DNA from: CALBZH01 sp964538515 | Lineage (GTDB): Bacteria > Desulfobacterota > Syntrophobacteria > Syntrophobacterales > Syntrophobacteraceae | NCBI GenBank assembly: GCA_964538515.1 | Contig: CAZIEW010000001.1 | Location: 1-64,000, forward strand | Reading direction: 5' to 3' | Length of the DNA stretch: 64,000 nucleotides | Shown here: in pieces, positions 1 to 8,884 of the stretch | How the letters are laid out: the number at the start of each line of letters is the position of its first letter | Position numbering within the stretch: the stretch's first letter is position 1 | Notes under the pieces: generated by a model | The model's database searches: none | What the model saw: only the letters and a program-made list of their open reading frames with translations | Told to the model about the DNA's origin: nothing | Made by a program: the position numbers and the translations under genes

Positions 1-880
1 CGACGATCGTCGCCGTAACCCTTTTTTTTCGGACCGGAAACCGGCGCATTCGAGGATAGCCTGAGGCGGGAGCACCGCCATGCCCAGGCAGCGGACGGCA
101 AATGTTGGGCCAACCCCTCAGCAGAGGCGACAATCCGAGACGATGGCGCGGAACCCCGGCCAACCGCACAAGCCAGGACCATCCGCGCCGCGAATGTAAT
201 CCAAGGAGATCCAGCGAACTGGCAGCAGCACGTGGTGATCGTAGGTTTTCTAAACCCGCTGAAAATACTGGTCATCGCGCCCTCCAAAGAAACCGCCACC
301 AACCCTTGCCGCCTGGAGAACCGAAGCCCTTTGGGGCCGCCCCCCTCACAAAGCCTGGAGAAGCCGGAGGTTGACCTCGCCCGAGACATGTAAGTAATTT
401 CGCCTACCTTCTTGCGGGAAAGACACTCGCACCTTACTCTCAATATACCAGTTATTAGACATTGACGAAGGAACAACCATCCAAGCGGAAGCCCCCGTCG
501 TGGAGCCGAAAATGAAATTCAAATGGATGAAATATCAATTGGATAGCTCTTTTCATGATTTCGCTTTCCCCCATCGCACTTACGTCGAGCTGCGGTGCTC
601 CACCTGCGAAATGCCCCCAACCCTCACGGGTATCGCACTGGATTATCTACTTAGTATCTGGTATATACTACTTACCACAATAACCGCAGTACGTAAGAAT
701 CCGGGCGAGCTGCGGCTATCCCGAGCCGGAATTGCGCGGACTTGGGGGCGTGCTTCGGTCCGAGCCCTGGTGCTTGCCTCGACTTCAGACGGCAGCGGGA
801 TCCTTTTGCGGGACGAGGAGTGGATTGAGAGCGGCGAAACCAGGTTGGCTCCCATCTTTTCCACCATTGGAGGAACGAAC
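1..880. other. Upstream region with no supported gene
   Basis: No convincing gene is seen. The open frame at 102-374 is Pro/Arg-rich with no recognisable family, and the frame that runs into the next gene from position 500 is not protein-like before residue 128. A 12-base palindrome at 1-12 followed by a run of eight T at 23-30 could be the end of a terminator for a gene to the left. The stretch around 430-680 is locally AT-rich and may carry the promoter for the next gene, but no clear -35/-10 pair was found. Confidence 0.45.
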
Positions 881-3190
881 ATGACTCGCAGAAAAACAAA
901 TCTTGTTTTCGCGGCCATCTTGGTGACCGTTCTCGGAATCGCGGTCAGTGCCCCAGCACAGCCCGTTGTGCCCAAGTTTGGGTCGGTTGGGCCCGTCACG
1001 GCACCCCACGGTTTTCCACAATCCTATTCGGACAGTGCCAATCCGGTTAACACTGTGGTGCTGTGCATCGATGAGCTGGATCCTCTCTGCATCACGACGC
1101 CACCCGAAACCAACGGATCGTTCGAGCCCGGGTTCGGTGACGAGGGCTTTTACTGGATGGCGCAAGCGGATGCAGACCCGCCCCTCGTGGGTGGCGGCAG
1201 AGCGTTATTGGTCCTCGCGGTTGAGGCCGCCTATGGAGGCGCGGGCGCCGTGAACAACGGAGATCAGATGGTCTTCGGGCGCATTCGAATCCGCGTCGAC
1301 GTGCCTTCCGCGGGCGATTATCGTGTGATTCACCCTTACGGCACGAAAATATTTCGGGGCGTGACCGTGGCTGATGGCATCAACTACACGGATGACATGG
1401 GTGCGTTCGACAACCTGCTCGTTGCAGACCCCATTGCGACCACTCCTCCGCTTGCCACCTCGACCATCGCCGTTCGCGCCGCCAACAATTTCATGGGCAC
1501 CCAGGCGAGTCCGATCCTTCAAAGCCTGCTCCGATGGGACCCGAACATTCCTCCGTTGGCGCCCGCCGGCTACTTGGGTGACCCTGGGGCCCTGCACGCC
1601 GTCGTCGGCAGCCCCACCGGCTTCAACCGATTTCGAGTGGAGAAGATAGGGCAGGAGGCGACCGTTTTCGCAGAGACGAACCTTTTTAGCGTCATGGGCA
1701 AGCTCATATCAGATCCTCCCCCTGCTGTGGTCGACCACACTTATCCTCCGGCAATTCCCAAGAATTTGCAGAATGTGGGTGAGATTTACAGGCCCGCCGG
1801 CCGCCCGGGATACCCCGTTGGCTACCCCGTCTTCTACGAGGATAATCCCACTCCCTTCCCTGCAGCTCCAACGCCGGGCGTGCAGCTGACCATCTGTCCC
1901 GCCGTTGACCCCATGTGCATTTCAGCTCCCGTCGATCCGGCGGATGCGGCATCCGTCGCGCTGCAGGCAGGAGACGAGTCGTTTTTCTGGTCTGCCGGCG
2001 CCCGAGTCAACATGCCAAACCTTCCCGGAGGAAGAGCTGGGAGAGGGGAGCTGGTGCTGGCTCTGGAAGCGGCTTTCGGTGGGGACGGGTCTGTGCAGGA
2101 CGGCAACCAGATGGTGTTTGGCCGCATCCGGATCCGGATCGATACGCCGCGCGCGGGGGACTACGTCGTGACCCATCCGTACGGCGAGCACACGTTCACG
2201 GTCACAGCGGCCGATATGACGGCCACAGGAGGCAGACGAGCCATCAACTTCACCGAAGACATCGGAGGCTACAACCCCTTTCAGAACGATTCGACGTTCC
2301 GAGCTCAAGAGCCGGCCCAGATGTTCGACCGTGCGCTGTACGGCAAGATCGGTCCGAGCTTTCTCACCTGGCCAAATTACCTCGCTGATCCAAGCCTCAA
2401 CATCGACGGTGTCCAATATATCGGCGACCCCAACGTGGACCACGAGGTGACCGGCAGTGTGCTGACGGATGGACAGGGACTGCCCCAGAATTATTTCAGA
2501 ATCCGGGGCCCCAACGGACTCGACGTGCGGACCGGACTTTTCAGCGTTTCGGGAAAGGTTTACGATCCGGCCACCTTCGAGAAGATTCCTCCTGACACGG
2601 CCCCCATTGCGAATCCCGACACGGCCGTCACGAGGCAGAATGTCGCGGTGGCCATTCCCGTGCTCGCCAACGACACCCTCGTGGGTGGCGTCACGCCGCT
2701 TGGAACGATCCTCGACCTCACACTCGGGAACCCGACCGTCAACGGCCCTTTCAACGGGACGGTCGTGCGGAACGCCAATAACACCATTACCTATAGGCCA
2801 AACGCCAACTTCTTCGGAACCGATTCCTTTACCTACACCTTCGCGGTGGCAGCGGGAGTTTCCAACGTCGCCACGGTCACGGTGACGGTGAATTCAACCG
2901 AGAGAATCACCCTGGCCAGGGCACTCGTCAACCGGCGAGGCGTTGCAGCCACGACGTTGGGACCGCTGTGGACCATCACCGGTCGGACGACAGCTCCCGG
3001 CGCTGTGATTTCCATCCATGCGGGCACCAGCCTCGCTGACCCGCTGATTGGTACCGTGACCGCCAACCGCGTCGGTGCCTGGTCGTTGAACCGCAGGATA
3101 CCTGGATTCCTCCCACCCGTTGGCAGGACTCCCATCTTCATCTCCTCATCGGGAGGAGGCACGCGTGCCGGCTTTGCCACCGTGCGCTGA
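881..3190 (+). CDS. Secreted repeat protein with Ig/cadherin-like domain
   Basis: I place the start at 881 because GGAGG lies just upstream and residues 1-27 form a typical Sec signal peptide (charged MTRRK, hydrophobic core, APA cleavage). The mature protein has two copies of a roughly 200-residue module, starting near residues 59 and 333. Each contains GDE-F-W, a conserved QMVFGRIRIR stretch and an HPYG motif, so the module arose by internal duplication. Residues 574-670 resemble bacterial cadherin-like/VCBS tandem domains (PxANPDTA, VLANDT, NFFGTDSFTY). The last 100 residues form another beta-rich domain. No catalytic motif is visible. Likely an extracellular or surface protein of unknown role. 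It stands alone and is followed by a strong terminator. Confidence 0.8.
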   Translation: MTRRKTNLVFAAILVTVLGIAVSAPAQPVVPKFGSVGPVTAPHGFPQSYSDSANPVNTVVLCIDELDPLCITTPPETNGSFEPGFGDEGFYWMAQADADPPLVGGGRALLVLAVEAAYGGAGAVNNGDQMVFGRIRIRVDVPSAGDYRVIHPYGTKIFRGVTVADGINYTDDMGAFDNLLVADPIATTPPLATSTIAVRAANNFMGTQASPILQSLLRWDPNIPPLAPAGYLGDPGALHAVVGSPTGFNRFRVEKIGQEATVFAETNLFSVMGKLISDPPPAVVDHTYPPAIPKNLQNVGEIYRPAGRPGYPVGYPVFYEDNPTPFPAAPTPGVQLTICPAVDPMCISAPVDPADAASVALQAGDESFFWSAGARVNMPNLPGGRAGRGELVLALEAAFGGDGSVQDGNQMVFGRIRIRIDTPRAGDYVVTHPYGEHTFTVTAADMTATGGRRAINFTEDIGGYNPFQNDSTFRAQEPAQMFDRALYGKIGPSFLTWPNYLADPSLNIDGVQYIGDPNVDHEVTGSVLTDGQGLPQNYFRIRGPNGLDVRTGLFSVSGKVYDPATFEKIPPDTAPIANPDTAVTRQNVAVAIPVLANDTLVGGVTPLGTILDLTLGNPTVNGPFNGTVVRNANNTITYRPNANFFGTDSFTYTFAVAAGVSNVATVTVTVNSTERITLARALVNRRGVAATTLGPLWTITGRTTAPGAVISIHAGTSLADPLIGTVTANRVGAWSLNRRIPGFLPPVGRTPIFISSSGGGTRAGFATVR

Positions 3191-3210
3191 GGTAAAAACC
3201 GGACAACCTC

Positions 3211-3248
3211 ATCCAGGGGCCTCCTCCGCGGGGCCCCTGGATCTTTTC
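3211..3248 (+). terminator. Rho-independent terminator
   Basis: Perfect 11-bp stem (ATCCAGGGGCC pairing with GGCCCCTGGAT, loop about 10 nt), followed directly by a T-rich tract. It lies 20 bases after the stop of the secreted repeat protein. Confidence 0.85.
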
Positions 3249-3649
3249 TCACAGCCTTCAGGACAAGCCCTCCCACGCATACCCGCCACCAGGCGAGGCG
3301 TACCCCAGCCAGGCCCCAAGCGCGCCCTGTCGTTATGGACAATGTACCGTGAACAGGTGACGGCCCCCGCCTCCCACCGCCGGCGATGGGTCGACCGTGC
3401 GCCGGCCTTCCCGTTGCGCTTCTCGCCCACACACCGGAGGCGGTTTCTCACGATTTCGCCATGGAGAGATTCAGCGTCGTTCGTCCTTTTCCTTTCCGCT
3501 TTCGATGCGTAATATGATAATTCTTAATCAGCAGACCGGGTGAATCCTGGAAGAACGTCTCCCGCACACCGCGGCTCCAACAGGCAGCAAAGGGCGGCCC
3601 CGTCGTTTGGGCCTTGAGCGTCTAACCTTGTACCCGTTAGGGAGGACCC
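3249..3649. other. Intergenic region before the PspA operon
   Basis: No gene is supported. It must hold the promoter of the DUF4178-PspA operon. A TATGAT hexamer at 3513-3518 is a possible -10 element, but no good -35 box sits upstream. No sigma-54 type site (the pattern seen at E. coli psp operons) was found. Confidence 0.35.
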
Positions 3650-4207
3650 ATGTCATTTCTCAATAAGCTTTTCGGGAAGAAGGAAGAAGAGCCGGCCATT
3701 GACCCCTTGGCGGATCTGGTCCTCGAGAAGATGCAGGCCGGCTATCTGGTTGATTATGACGGAAAGACCTACGAAGTTCTGGCCCACCACACGCACGACA
3801 CAGGGGATGGCTTTCGGGGAGATGACTGGGAGCTTCGGAGCGAAGGGGAAATGCGCTATTTGACCCGCGTCGAAGCGGATGGTTCTTATTGGAGCTTCAC
3901 GCGCAAAATCCCCATTGGGATGATCGATGGCCGGCTCAAGAAGTACATCCAGGACAACGGCGACCCCCCCGAGCAGCTGGAATACGAGGGAATCCTGTAC
4001 GCGATGCAGAGCTACGGCGGCGCCAAGTATTACCGGAACGGCAAGGGCCCGGAGATTCCTTATCTCTACTGGGACTACGAAGATGACGAGCGCGTGAAGG
4101 TTCTGAGCATCATGCAATGGGGTGACGTCGAATTCGAAGCCTATGTGGGGCAGTACGTCGAGGAGTATCAGTTCACTAACATCCTTCCCGGCAAACGTCG
4201 TTCGTAA
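3650..4207 (+). CDS. DUF4178 domain protein
   Basis: 185-residue soluble protein beginning MSFLNKLFGKK, then a beta-rich DUF4178-like domain (about residues 25-180) with the family pattern VDYDGKTYEV, DDWELRSEG-RYLTR and SWSxTRKIPI-like segments. The start follows GGGAGGA by a normal spacing. It is the first gene of a five-gene run with a lipoprotein, DUF350, DUF2170 and PspA, resembling E. coli yjfIJKLM and the DUF4178/DUF4247/DUF350 clusters of Gram-positives. Those clusters are linked to envelope stress or polyamine-type genes, but the biochemical role of DUF4178 is unknown. Confidence 0.75.
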   Translation: MSFLNKLFGKKEEEPAIDPLADLVLEKMQAGYLVDYDGKTYEVLAHHTHDTGDGFRGDDWELRSEGEMRYLTRVEADGSYWSFTRKIPIGMIDGRLKKYIQDNGDPPEQLEYEGILYAMQSYGGAKYYRNGKGPEIPYLYWDYEDDERVKVLSIMQWGDVEFEAYVGQYVEEYQFTNILPGKRRS

Positions 4208-4235
4208 CACGCCGATCCCTTTGGGGAGTTGGACT

Positions 4236-5030
4236 ATGAAGAAATTGCGACCAGTTTTCATCGCCGCCCTTTTCTTGACGCTCGTGGGCTGCGGCGGCGG
4301 TGGGGGTGGACAGACGCTCGATCAGCTTCAAGCCAGACTGGACAAGATCCCTGAATACAGTGTCATTCTCGTGGACATGAATTCCAAGGGGTTGTTCACC
4401 CAGGACTATTTCCACCGCTACGCGGTCATGATCGTTGAACGGAAGAAGGACCAGCCCGAGGCCCAGCCGACGGTCAAACAAAATGTGACCAATTGGATCC
4501 GCGTGGACAAGGAAACCTACGAGAAATACAAGCCCTCGCTTGGCATGACGATCCTGGCCAAGCGTCAGGACGGCACCATCGACAAGGTCCCCCAGCCTCC
4601 CGCGTACCAGTACGTTGGAGACTCCCGGTTCGGACGCTGGGAAAAGGATAGTCAAGGCAACCAGGCTTGGCAGTGGATTGCCACGGCTGCCCTCCTGTCC
4701 CAGTTTTTCGACCGCGTCGGAGCGACCTCCGGCCCCCGAGGCGGTCCTCCCGTCCACTACCGCGACTATGAGGAGTACCGCTCCTCGACCTCAAAGGGGG
4801 TCCCCTACTATGGACGCAAGGACAGCCAGGGGCGGCCCGAGTTTGGTACCCAGGGGACCGTAACCCAGAAATCCAGTCCCGGCTTTTTCGAACGTCAGCA
4901 GGCGCGCATGGCCGAGCGCAAGGAATCCTTTGCCGGCAAGGTGGAATCGAGGATGGGGCGCAGCGCCCCGCCCTCCTCTTCTAGAAGCCTTGGCTCGAGC
5001 TTCGGAAGCGGCAGTCGCTCCAGACGCTGA
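4236..5030 (+). CDS. Putative lipoprotein of the PspA operon
   Basis: The start at 4236 gives an N-terminus MKKLRPVFIAALFLTLVGC with a lipobox at LVGC, so it is a predicted lipoprotein of 264 residues. A Gly-rich linker follows, then an alpha/beta region (residues 30-170) and a Ser/Arg-rich low-complexity tail rich in Y, S and R. No family is recognised with certainty; by position it matches the DUF4247- or YjfM-type exported partner of DUF350/PspA operons. It is 28 bp after the DUF4178 gene and 40 bp before DUF350, so cotranscription is likely. Confidence 0.7.
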   Translation: MKKLRPVFIAALFLTLVGCGGGGGGQTLDQLQARLDKIPEYSVILVDMNSKGLFTQDYFHRYAVMIVERKKDQPEAQPTVKQNVTNWIRVDKETYEKYKPSLGMTILAKRQDGTIDKVPQPPAYQYVGDSRFGRWEKDSQGNQAWQWIATAALLSQFFDRVGATSGPRGGPPVHYRDYEEYRSSTSKGVPYYGRKDSQGRPEFGTQGTVTQKSSPGFFERQQARMAERKESFAGKVESRMGRSAPPSSSRSLGSSFGSGSRSRR

Positions 5031-5070
5031 TTGAAGGACCCAACGGACAGACCACCAAGGGAGGCAAGGC

Positions 5071-5916
5071 ATGTTTTGGGGAACGATCACGCTTGCCGCG
5101 GTTTTCCTGGTCGCGGCACTGATTCTCTTCGTTATCGGCAAAGGCGCGTTTGCTCTCGTGCACCGATCCTTCAGCTTTAAGGAACAGCTGGTCGAGCAAG
5201 ACAATTTGGCGTTTTCCATTGCCATATGCGGCTATTTCATCGGGCTGACCCTCGCTGTGGGGGGCACCCTTTCGGTCCCGCACATTTCGCTCACGGTGGA
5301 TCTCATCGATATCTTCCTTTACGGCATCATCGCCATCGTCCTCTTGAACCTTTCAGCCCGTATCAACGACTGGATCATCCTCACCCGTGTGGATGCGGAA
5401 GCGGAGATCATCCGGGATCGAAATTGCGGCGTCGGGATGATCGAGGCTGCCAATCACATTGCAGTCGGACTGATCATTTATGGCACGCTGGCCTCGGGAG
5501 GCGACGTCATGGCCGTTCTGGCTTTCTGGCTGTCGGGACAGATCACACTGGTCGTGGCTTCCCTCGTGTACCACTGGATGGCCCCCTACGACGTGCAGCA
5601 GGCTATCGAGCAGGACAACGTCGCCGTGGGAACCGCCTTCGCGGGCATGCTGCTGGCAATCGGCAACATCGTCCGTTTCGCGTGCCAGACCCCTTTCGTT
5701 TCCTGGACGCAAAACCTATCTTACTTCGCAAGTGTCGTGGCTTTCGGGCTGGTGATGTTGCCCTTGGCACGTCTCGTGACCGACAGGCTCATTCTTCCTG
5801 GAAAGAGGTTGACCGATGAGCTCATCCGACAGGAAAAGCCCAACATCGGCGCGGGAGCAGTGGAGGCGACCGTTTACGTGGCGATGTCTTTCCTGGTCGG
5901 GTGGAGCATCCGATGA
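5071..5916 (+). CDS. DUF350 (YjfL-like) inner-membrane protein, tandem
   Basis: 281-residue polytopic membrane protein with about eight hydrophobic segments arranged as two DUF350 units (residues 1-135 and 140-281). Each unit contains an EQDN motif (LVEQDNLAF and AIEQDNVAV) followed by a Gly-rich helix, which shows internal duplication. DUF350 proteins are encoded with PspA/IM30 homologs and DUF4178 or DUF2491 proteins; the molecular function is unknown. An AGGCAAGGC stretch precedes the ATG. It is the third gene of the operon. Confidence 0.8.
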   Translation: MFWGTITLAAVFLVAALILFVIGKGAFALVHRSFSFKEQLVEQDNLAFSIAICGYFIGLTLAVGGTLSVPHISLTVDLIDIFLYGIIAIVLLNLSARINDWIILTRVDAEAEIIRDRNCGVGMIEAANHIAVGLIIYGTLASGGDVMAVLAFWLSGQITLVVASLVYHWMAPYDVQQAIEQDNVAVGTAFAGMLLAIGNIVRFACQTPFVSWTQNLSYFASVVAFGLVMLPLARLVTDRLILPGKRLTDELIRQEKPNIGAGAVEATVYVAMSFLVGWSIR

Positions 5917-5986
5917 TAATGCACGGCGTGAAGGCTAAGGGGACCGAACACCCTAGGAATCAATGACCTGAATGGAGGAGAGAAGA

Positions 5987-6388
5987 ATGACAACCTGCAT
6001 TGACACTATCAAACACTATCTTTCAGACCTGCACATTGCGGTCGTTGAAGAAGATCCGGCGGAAGAATTGCTCATCGTCGACGATGAGGAAAACGGCATC
6101 AAGAACCTGTTCATCGATTGCGAGGAGCCGATCGTGATCATCGAGCAGCTCATCATGCCGGTCCCCGACGGGAACAACGAGCAGTTCTTCAAAAGACTTC
6201 TCCAGATGAACGCCACGCTGGTCCACGGCGCCTTTCTCTTGGACGATCAGTGCAAGTACGTCTTCTTCCGTGACACGCTCGAATCGGCGACCCTGGACAA
6301 AGAGGAGCTGGAAAGCTCCATCAGAGCACTGGCCCTGGCCATGGCCGAGCATGGGGATGAATTGTTGCAGTTCAGCAGTCAAGCATAA
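5987..6388 (+). CDS. DUF2170 (YjfI-like) protein
   Basis: 133-residue acidic cytosolic protein. I place the start at 5987 (MTTCIDTI) because GGAGGAGAG sits 7 bases upstream; an in-frame ATG at 5972 overlaps that site. The body has the alternating pattern of the DUF2170/YbjN-like fold, with an LLQMNATLVHGAFLLDD core and a helical C-terminus. In E. coli the homolog yjfI sits directly before the PspA paralog yjfJ, and the same order is seen here with an 11-bp gap. Role unknown, probably an accessory to the PspA stress module. Confidence 0.75.
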   Translation: MTTCIDTIKHYLSDLHIAVVEEDPAEELLIVDDEENGIKNLFIDCEEPIVIIEQLIMPVPDGNNEQFFKRLLQMNATLVHGAFLLDDQCKYVFFRDTLESATLDKEELESSIRALALAMAEHGDELLQFSSQA

Positions 6389-6399
6389 GGAGCGGACAG

Positions 6400-7116
6400 A
6401 TGCCTGGAATATTTGAACGACTCTTCAAAGTTGGCCAGTCGGAAGCCCACGCCATCGTGGACAAGCTGGAAGATCCCATCAAGTTGACTGAGCAGGGAAT
6501 CCGCGATCTCAAGAATGACCTCGGGCAGGCCATGCAGAGCCTCGCCGAAGTAAAGGGACTCGCCATTCGCCTCAAGAAGCAGGCGGATGATGCTTCGAAG
6601 CTCTCTCAGGATTATGAGCGAAAGGCGATGCTGCTTTTGCAAAGGGCCCAGGTGGGAGAATTGGACCCCGCCAAGGCGGAGTCCTTGGCCACGGAGGTCC
6701 TCCAGGAAAAGGAAAGCGCCGACCAGCGCGCCGCTCAGCTGCTTCAGGACTACCAGGCCCAGAACGGCATGTGTCAGCAGCTTCAAAGCAAGGTCGACGA
6801 ACTGCGAAAGACCATCTCCACGTATGAAAACGAGCTCGTGACGCTGCGGGCACGCGCCAAGACCGCGACGTCCATGCGCAAGATCAATCAGCAGCTGGCC
6901 CGAGTCGACTCATCGAGCACCATCTCCATGCTTGAGAAGATGAAACAACGGGTGACGGAGGAGGAATCGCTCGCCTCGGCCTACGGCGAAGTTGCGGGAA
7001 GCAACGTGAGCATCGAAGCCAAAGTCAATGAAGCTCTCAAAGCTCCGTCTTCGACCGGAGGGCAGAAATCGCTCGAGGACCTCAAGCGCAAAATGGGATT
7101 GCTCCCACCGGCCTGA
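6400..7116 (+). CDS. PspA/IM30 family protein (YjfJ-like)
   Basis: 238 residues, the usual PspA length. It begins MPGIFERLFKVGQSEAHAIVDKLEDP, the typical amphipathic helix followed by an EDP turn of PspA/IM30, and then a long coiled coil over about residues 25-180 rich in Q, K, E and A. The C-terminal part is shorter and lower in complexity. PspA-family proteins form ESCRT-III-like polymers on the inner membrane that counter envelope damage. AAGGAG overlaps the stop of the preceding gene. It is the last gene of the operon, followed by a palindromic element. No PspF gene is seen nearby. Confidence 0.88.
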   Translation: MPGIFERLFKVGQSEAHAIVDKLEDPIKLTEQGIRDLKNDLGQAMQSLAEVKGLAIRLKKQADDASKLSQDYERKAMLLLQRAQVGELDPAKAESLATEVLQEKESADQRAAQLLQDYQAQNGMCQQLQSKVDELRKTISTYENELVTLRARAKTATSMRKINQQLARVDSSSTISMLEKMKQRVTEEESLASAYGEVAGSNVSIEAKVNEALKAPSSTGGQKSLEDLKRKMGLLPPA

Positions 7117-7148
7117 CGAGACAGGGCATCGCGTGAAGGAAAGACAAG

Positions 7149-7409
7149 GAGACGGGGAGACAGCTACCCGCAAGCGATGCAGGGAGCAGCCGATGTCCTC
7201 TGGTCCTACAACGAGAGATCTAGAGATAGTCCCGATCTGTGAACGTCTCCTCTCCCTCGGCAAGGGAGGGGACTGAGGGGAGGTCAGCTTTGTCAGCCCC
7301 CTCGGCCCAGCGCTCTCCCCAATGGGGGCGAGAAAGCCCTGATCTCTCGTTGTAGAGCCAGGATCGACGGCATGAGGCAATGCCCGGCATTTCGCAGTCT
7401 CCCAGTCTC
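7149..7409. mobile_element. MITE-like long imperfect palindrome
   Basis: A 261-bp non-coding element between two convergent genes. Outer ends 7149-7164 and 7394-7409 are inverted copies matching at 14 of 16 bases (GAGAC-GGGAGAC-GC). Inner arms 7206-7220 and 7341-7355 are a perfect 15-bp inverted repeat (CTACAACGAGAGATC). The centre holds smaller hairpins such as CCTCTCCCTC/GGGAGGGG. The right end abuts the stop codon of the MFS gene. No transposase is present, so it is either a non-autonomous element or a structured interspersed repeat. Confidence 0.5.
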
Positions 7410-8666
7410 TTACCCCTCCGCATCCTGTTGGCTTCGCACCGATCGGGCGGGAGCGGGTAGGCAAGCCGCCAGGACAGCCGCCACGCCTGTCAGGAGCCCC
7501 GCCGCCAGGTAGGCCGTGGTGAAGCTCCCGGTCGCCTTTGCAATGAGCCCTGCCGCGCTGGGGCCGATGGCTTGGCCGACGGCAAAGAAGATGGTCACGG
7601 TGGCAAAGGCGGAGGCTGCTCTCGAAAGCCCAAGATAGTCCCCCATGGCGGCGGCCATGATGGCCGGGATGGCGAAAACGGCCAAGCCATAAAGGACGAT
7701 CGAGACCAGCAGCACCGGGGTTCCGAGCTTTAGGCCCGCGAGGAGATAGGCGGCGGTCTGCACGGCGAAAACGAGGGCGATGCCGCGGTTGCGCCCGATG
7801 ACGTCCGACAGAGCGCCGAAGAACACCCCCGAGAACAGGCTGAAGAACCCGACCCAAGACCAGTAGAGCCCCGCCGTCTTCTCATCGAGCCCATATTCAC
7901 CGACCATGGTCGTGACGATGAAGGTGCCGTAAACCATGAACGTCACGCCAAAAATCATGTAGAGCCCCCCCAGGCAGACCAGAATTCCCCCATCCTTGTG
8001 AGACCGCGGGGCGTTGAAGAGATCTTTTGAGACGGCTGCCGGACGACCGACCGGCTCCAGTCCGAGCTCCGACGGGTTGTTGCGCAGCAGGAGCGCCGCG
8101 CAGAGCGCCGCAGCAAGTGTGATGAGCCCCAGCCAAAGCCAACTGTCCCGCCAGCCTTCCGCCCCATGGAGTCGATTGAGAAACGGAATGAAAATGCCCG
8201 CGAAGATGATGGCGCATCCGTTTCCCGCAATGGTCAGCCCTGCCGCTCTCCCCCGCTGCTCGCTGTGGAACCAGTAGCTCACGAGCGCCATCATGGGGAT
8301 ATTGGCAAACCCGCTTCCCAGCCCGACGATTCCGTACAGGAGACAAATCGTGACGAGGCTCTCGGCTCGGCTCATGCCGAACATGCAGATGGCGATCAGG
8401 AAAAGGCCCGCAGCAATGGTAGGACGAGGCTGAAATCGGCGGAGCAGAAGGGGAGATACCAGGACCGAAGCCAGGTATCCGATGAAATTTCCGGTTCCGA
8501 TGAACCCCATGCGGTCGGGGGAAAGGCTCAGTCCCGCCTGCATCGAGGGCAGGATCATGCCGAAGGCGAAGCGGGCAAGCCCCAGACAGGCAAAAAGAAC
8601 CATCGCCCCCGCAGCGACGATGACCCAGCCGTAGTGCATCTTTCGCGAATTGCCTCCAGAAGTCAT
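7410..8666 (-). CDS. MFS transporter, YbfB/YjiJ-like
   Basis: 418 residues with about 12 hydrophobic segments. The N-terminus HYGWVIVAAGAMVLFACLGLARFAFGMILPSM is typical of YbfB/YjiJ-type and OFA-like MFS proteins. The inter-repeat loop GALSDVIGRNRG matches the MFS signature G-x3-D-x2-G-R. Substrate unknown. It is monocistronic and convergent with the PspA operon, with a palindromic element in between. Confidence 0.8.
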   Translation of the reverse strand: MTSGGNSRKMHYGWVIVAAGAMVLFACLGLARFAFGMILPSMQAGLSLSPDRMGFIGTGNFIGYLASVLVSPLLLRRFQPRPTIAAGLFLIAICMFGMSRAESLVTICLLYGIVGLGSGFANIPMMALVSYWFHSEQRGRAAGLTIAGNGCAIIFAGIFIPFLNRLHGAEGWRDSWLWLGLITLAAALCAALLLRNNPSELGLEPVGRPAAVSKDLFNAPRSHKDGGILVCLGGLYMIFGVTFMVYGTFIVTTMVGEYGLDEKTAGLYWSWVGFFSLFSGVFFGALSDVIGRNRGIALVFAVQTAAYLLAGLKLGTPVLLVSIVLYGLAVFAIPAIMAAAMGDYLGLSRAASAFATVTIFFAVGQAIGPSAAGLIAKATGSFTTAYLAAGLLTGVAAVLAACLPAPARSVRSQQDAEG

Positions 8667-8884
8667 GAAACCCTCATTCGGGGTCGTGGAAACGAACCGG
8701 AATCACGGTGTCGGGAAAGGCCACGCCGTGGCCGTGGCCCAAAAGGGGCTCGTGCGTCAGGAGACGGTGCACCCAACGTGGGCTCGTCTCAACGGTCGTC
8801 CTGGCACTTTGAGCGAACTTGTATTAACATCTTTTTCCGGGAGATGATATCGAATCGATCCGCCCAGGAAACGGAGGCTATCCC

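Noticed and set aside
102..374. 90-residue frame in the first gap
   Set aside because: Pro/Arg-rich, with no ribosome site and no family resemblance; probably random in GC-rich DNA.
500..880. Extension of the secreted repeat protein upstream of 881
   Set aside because: No homology or signal; the ribosome site and signal peptide support 881.
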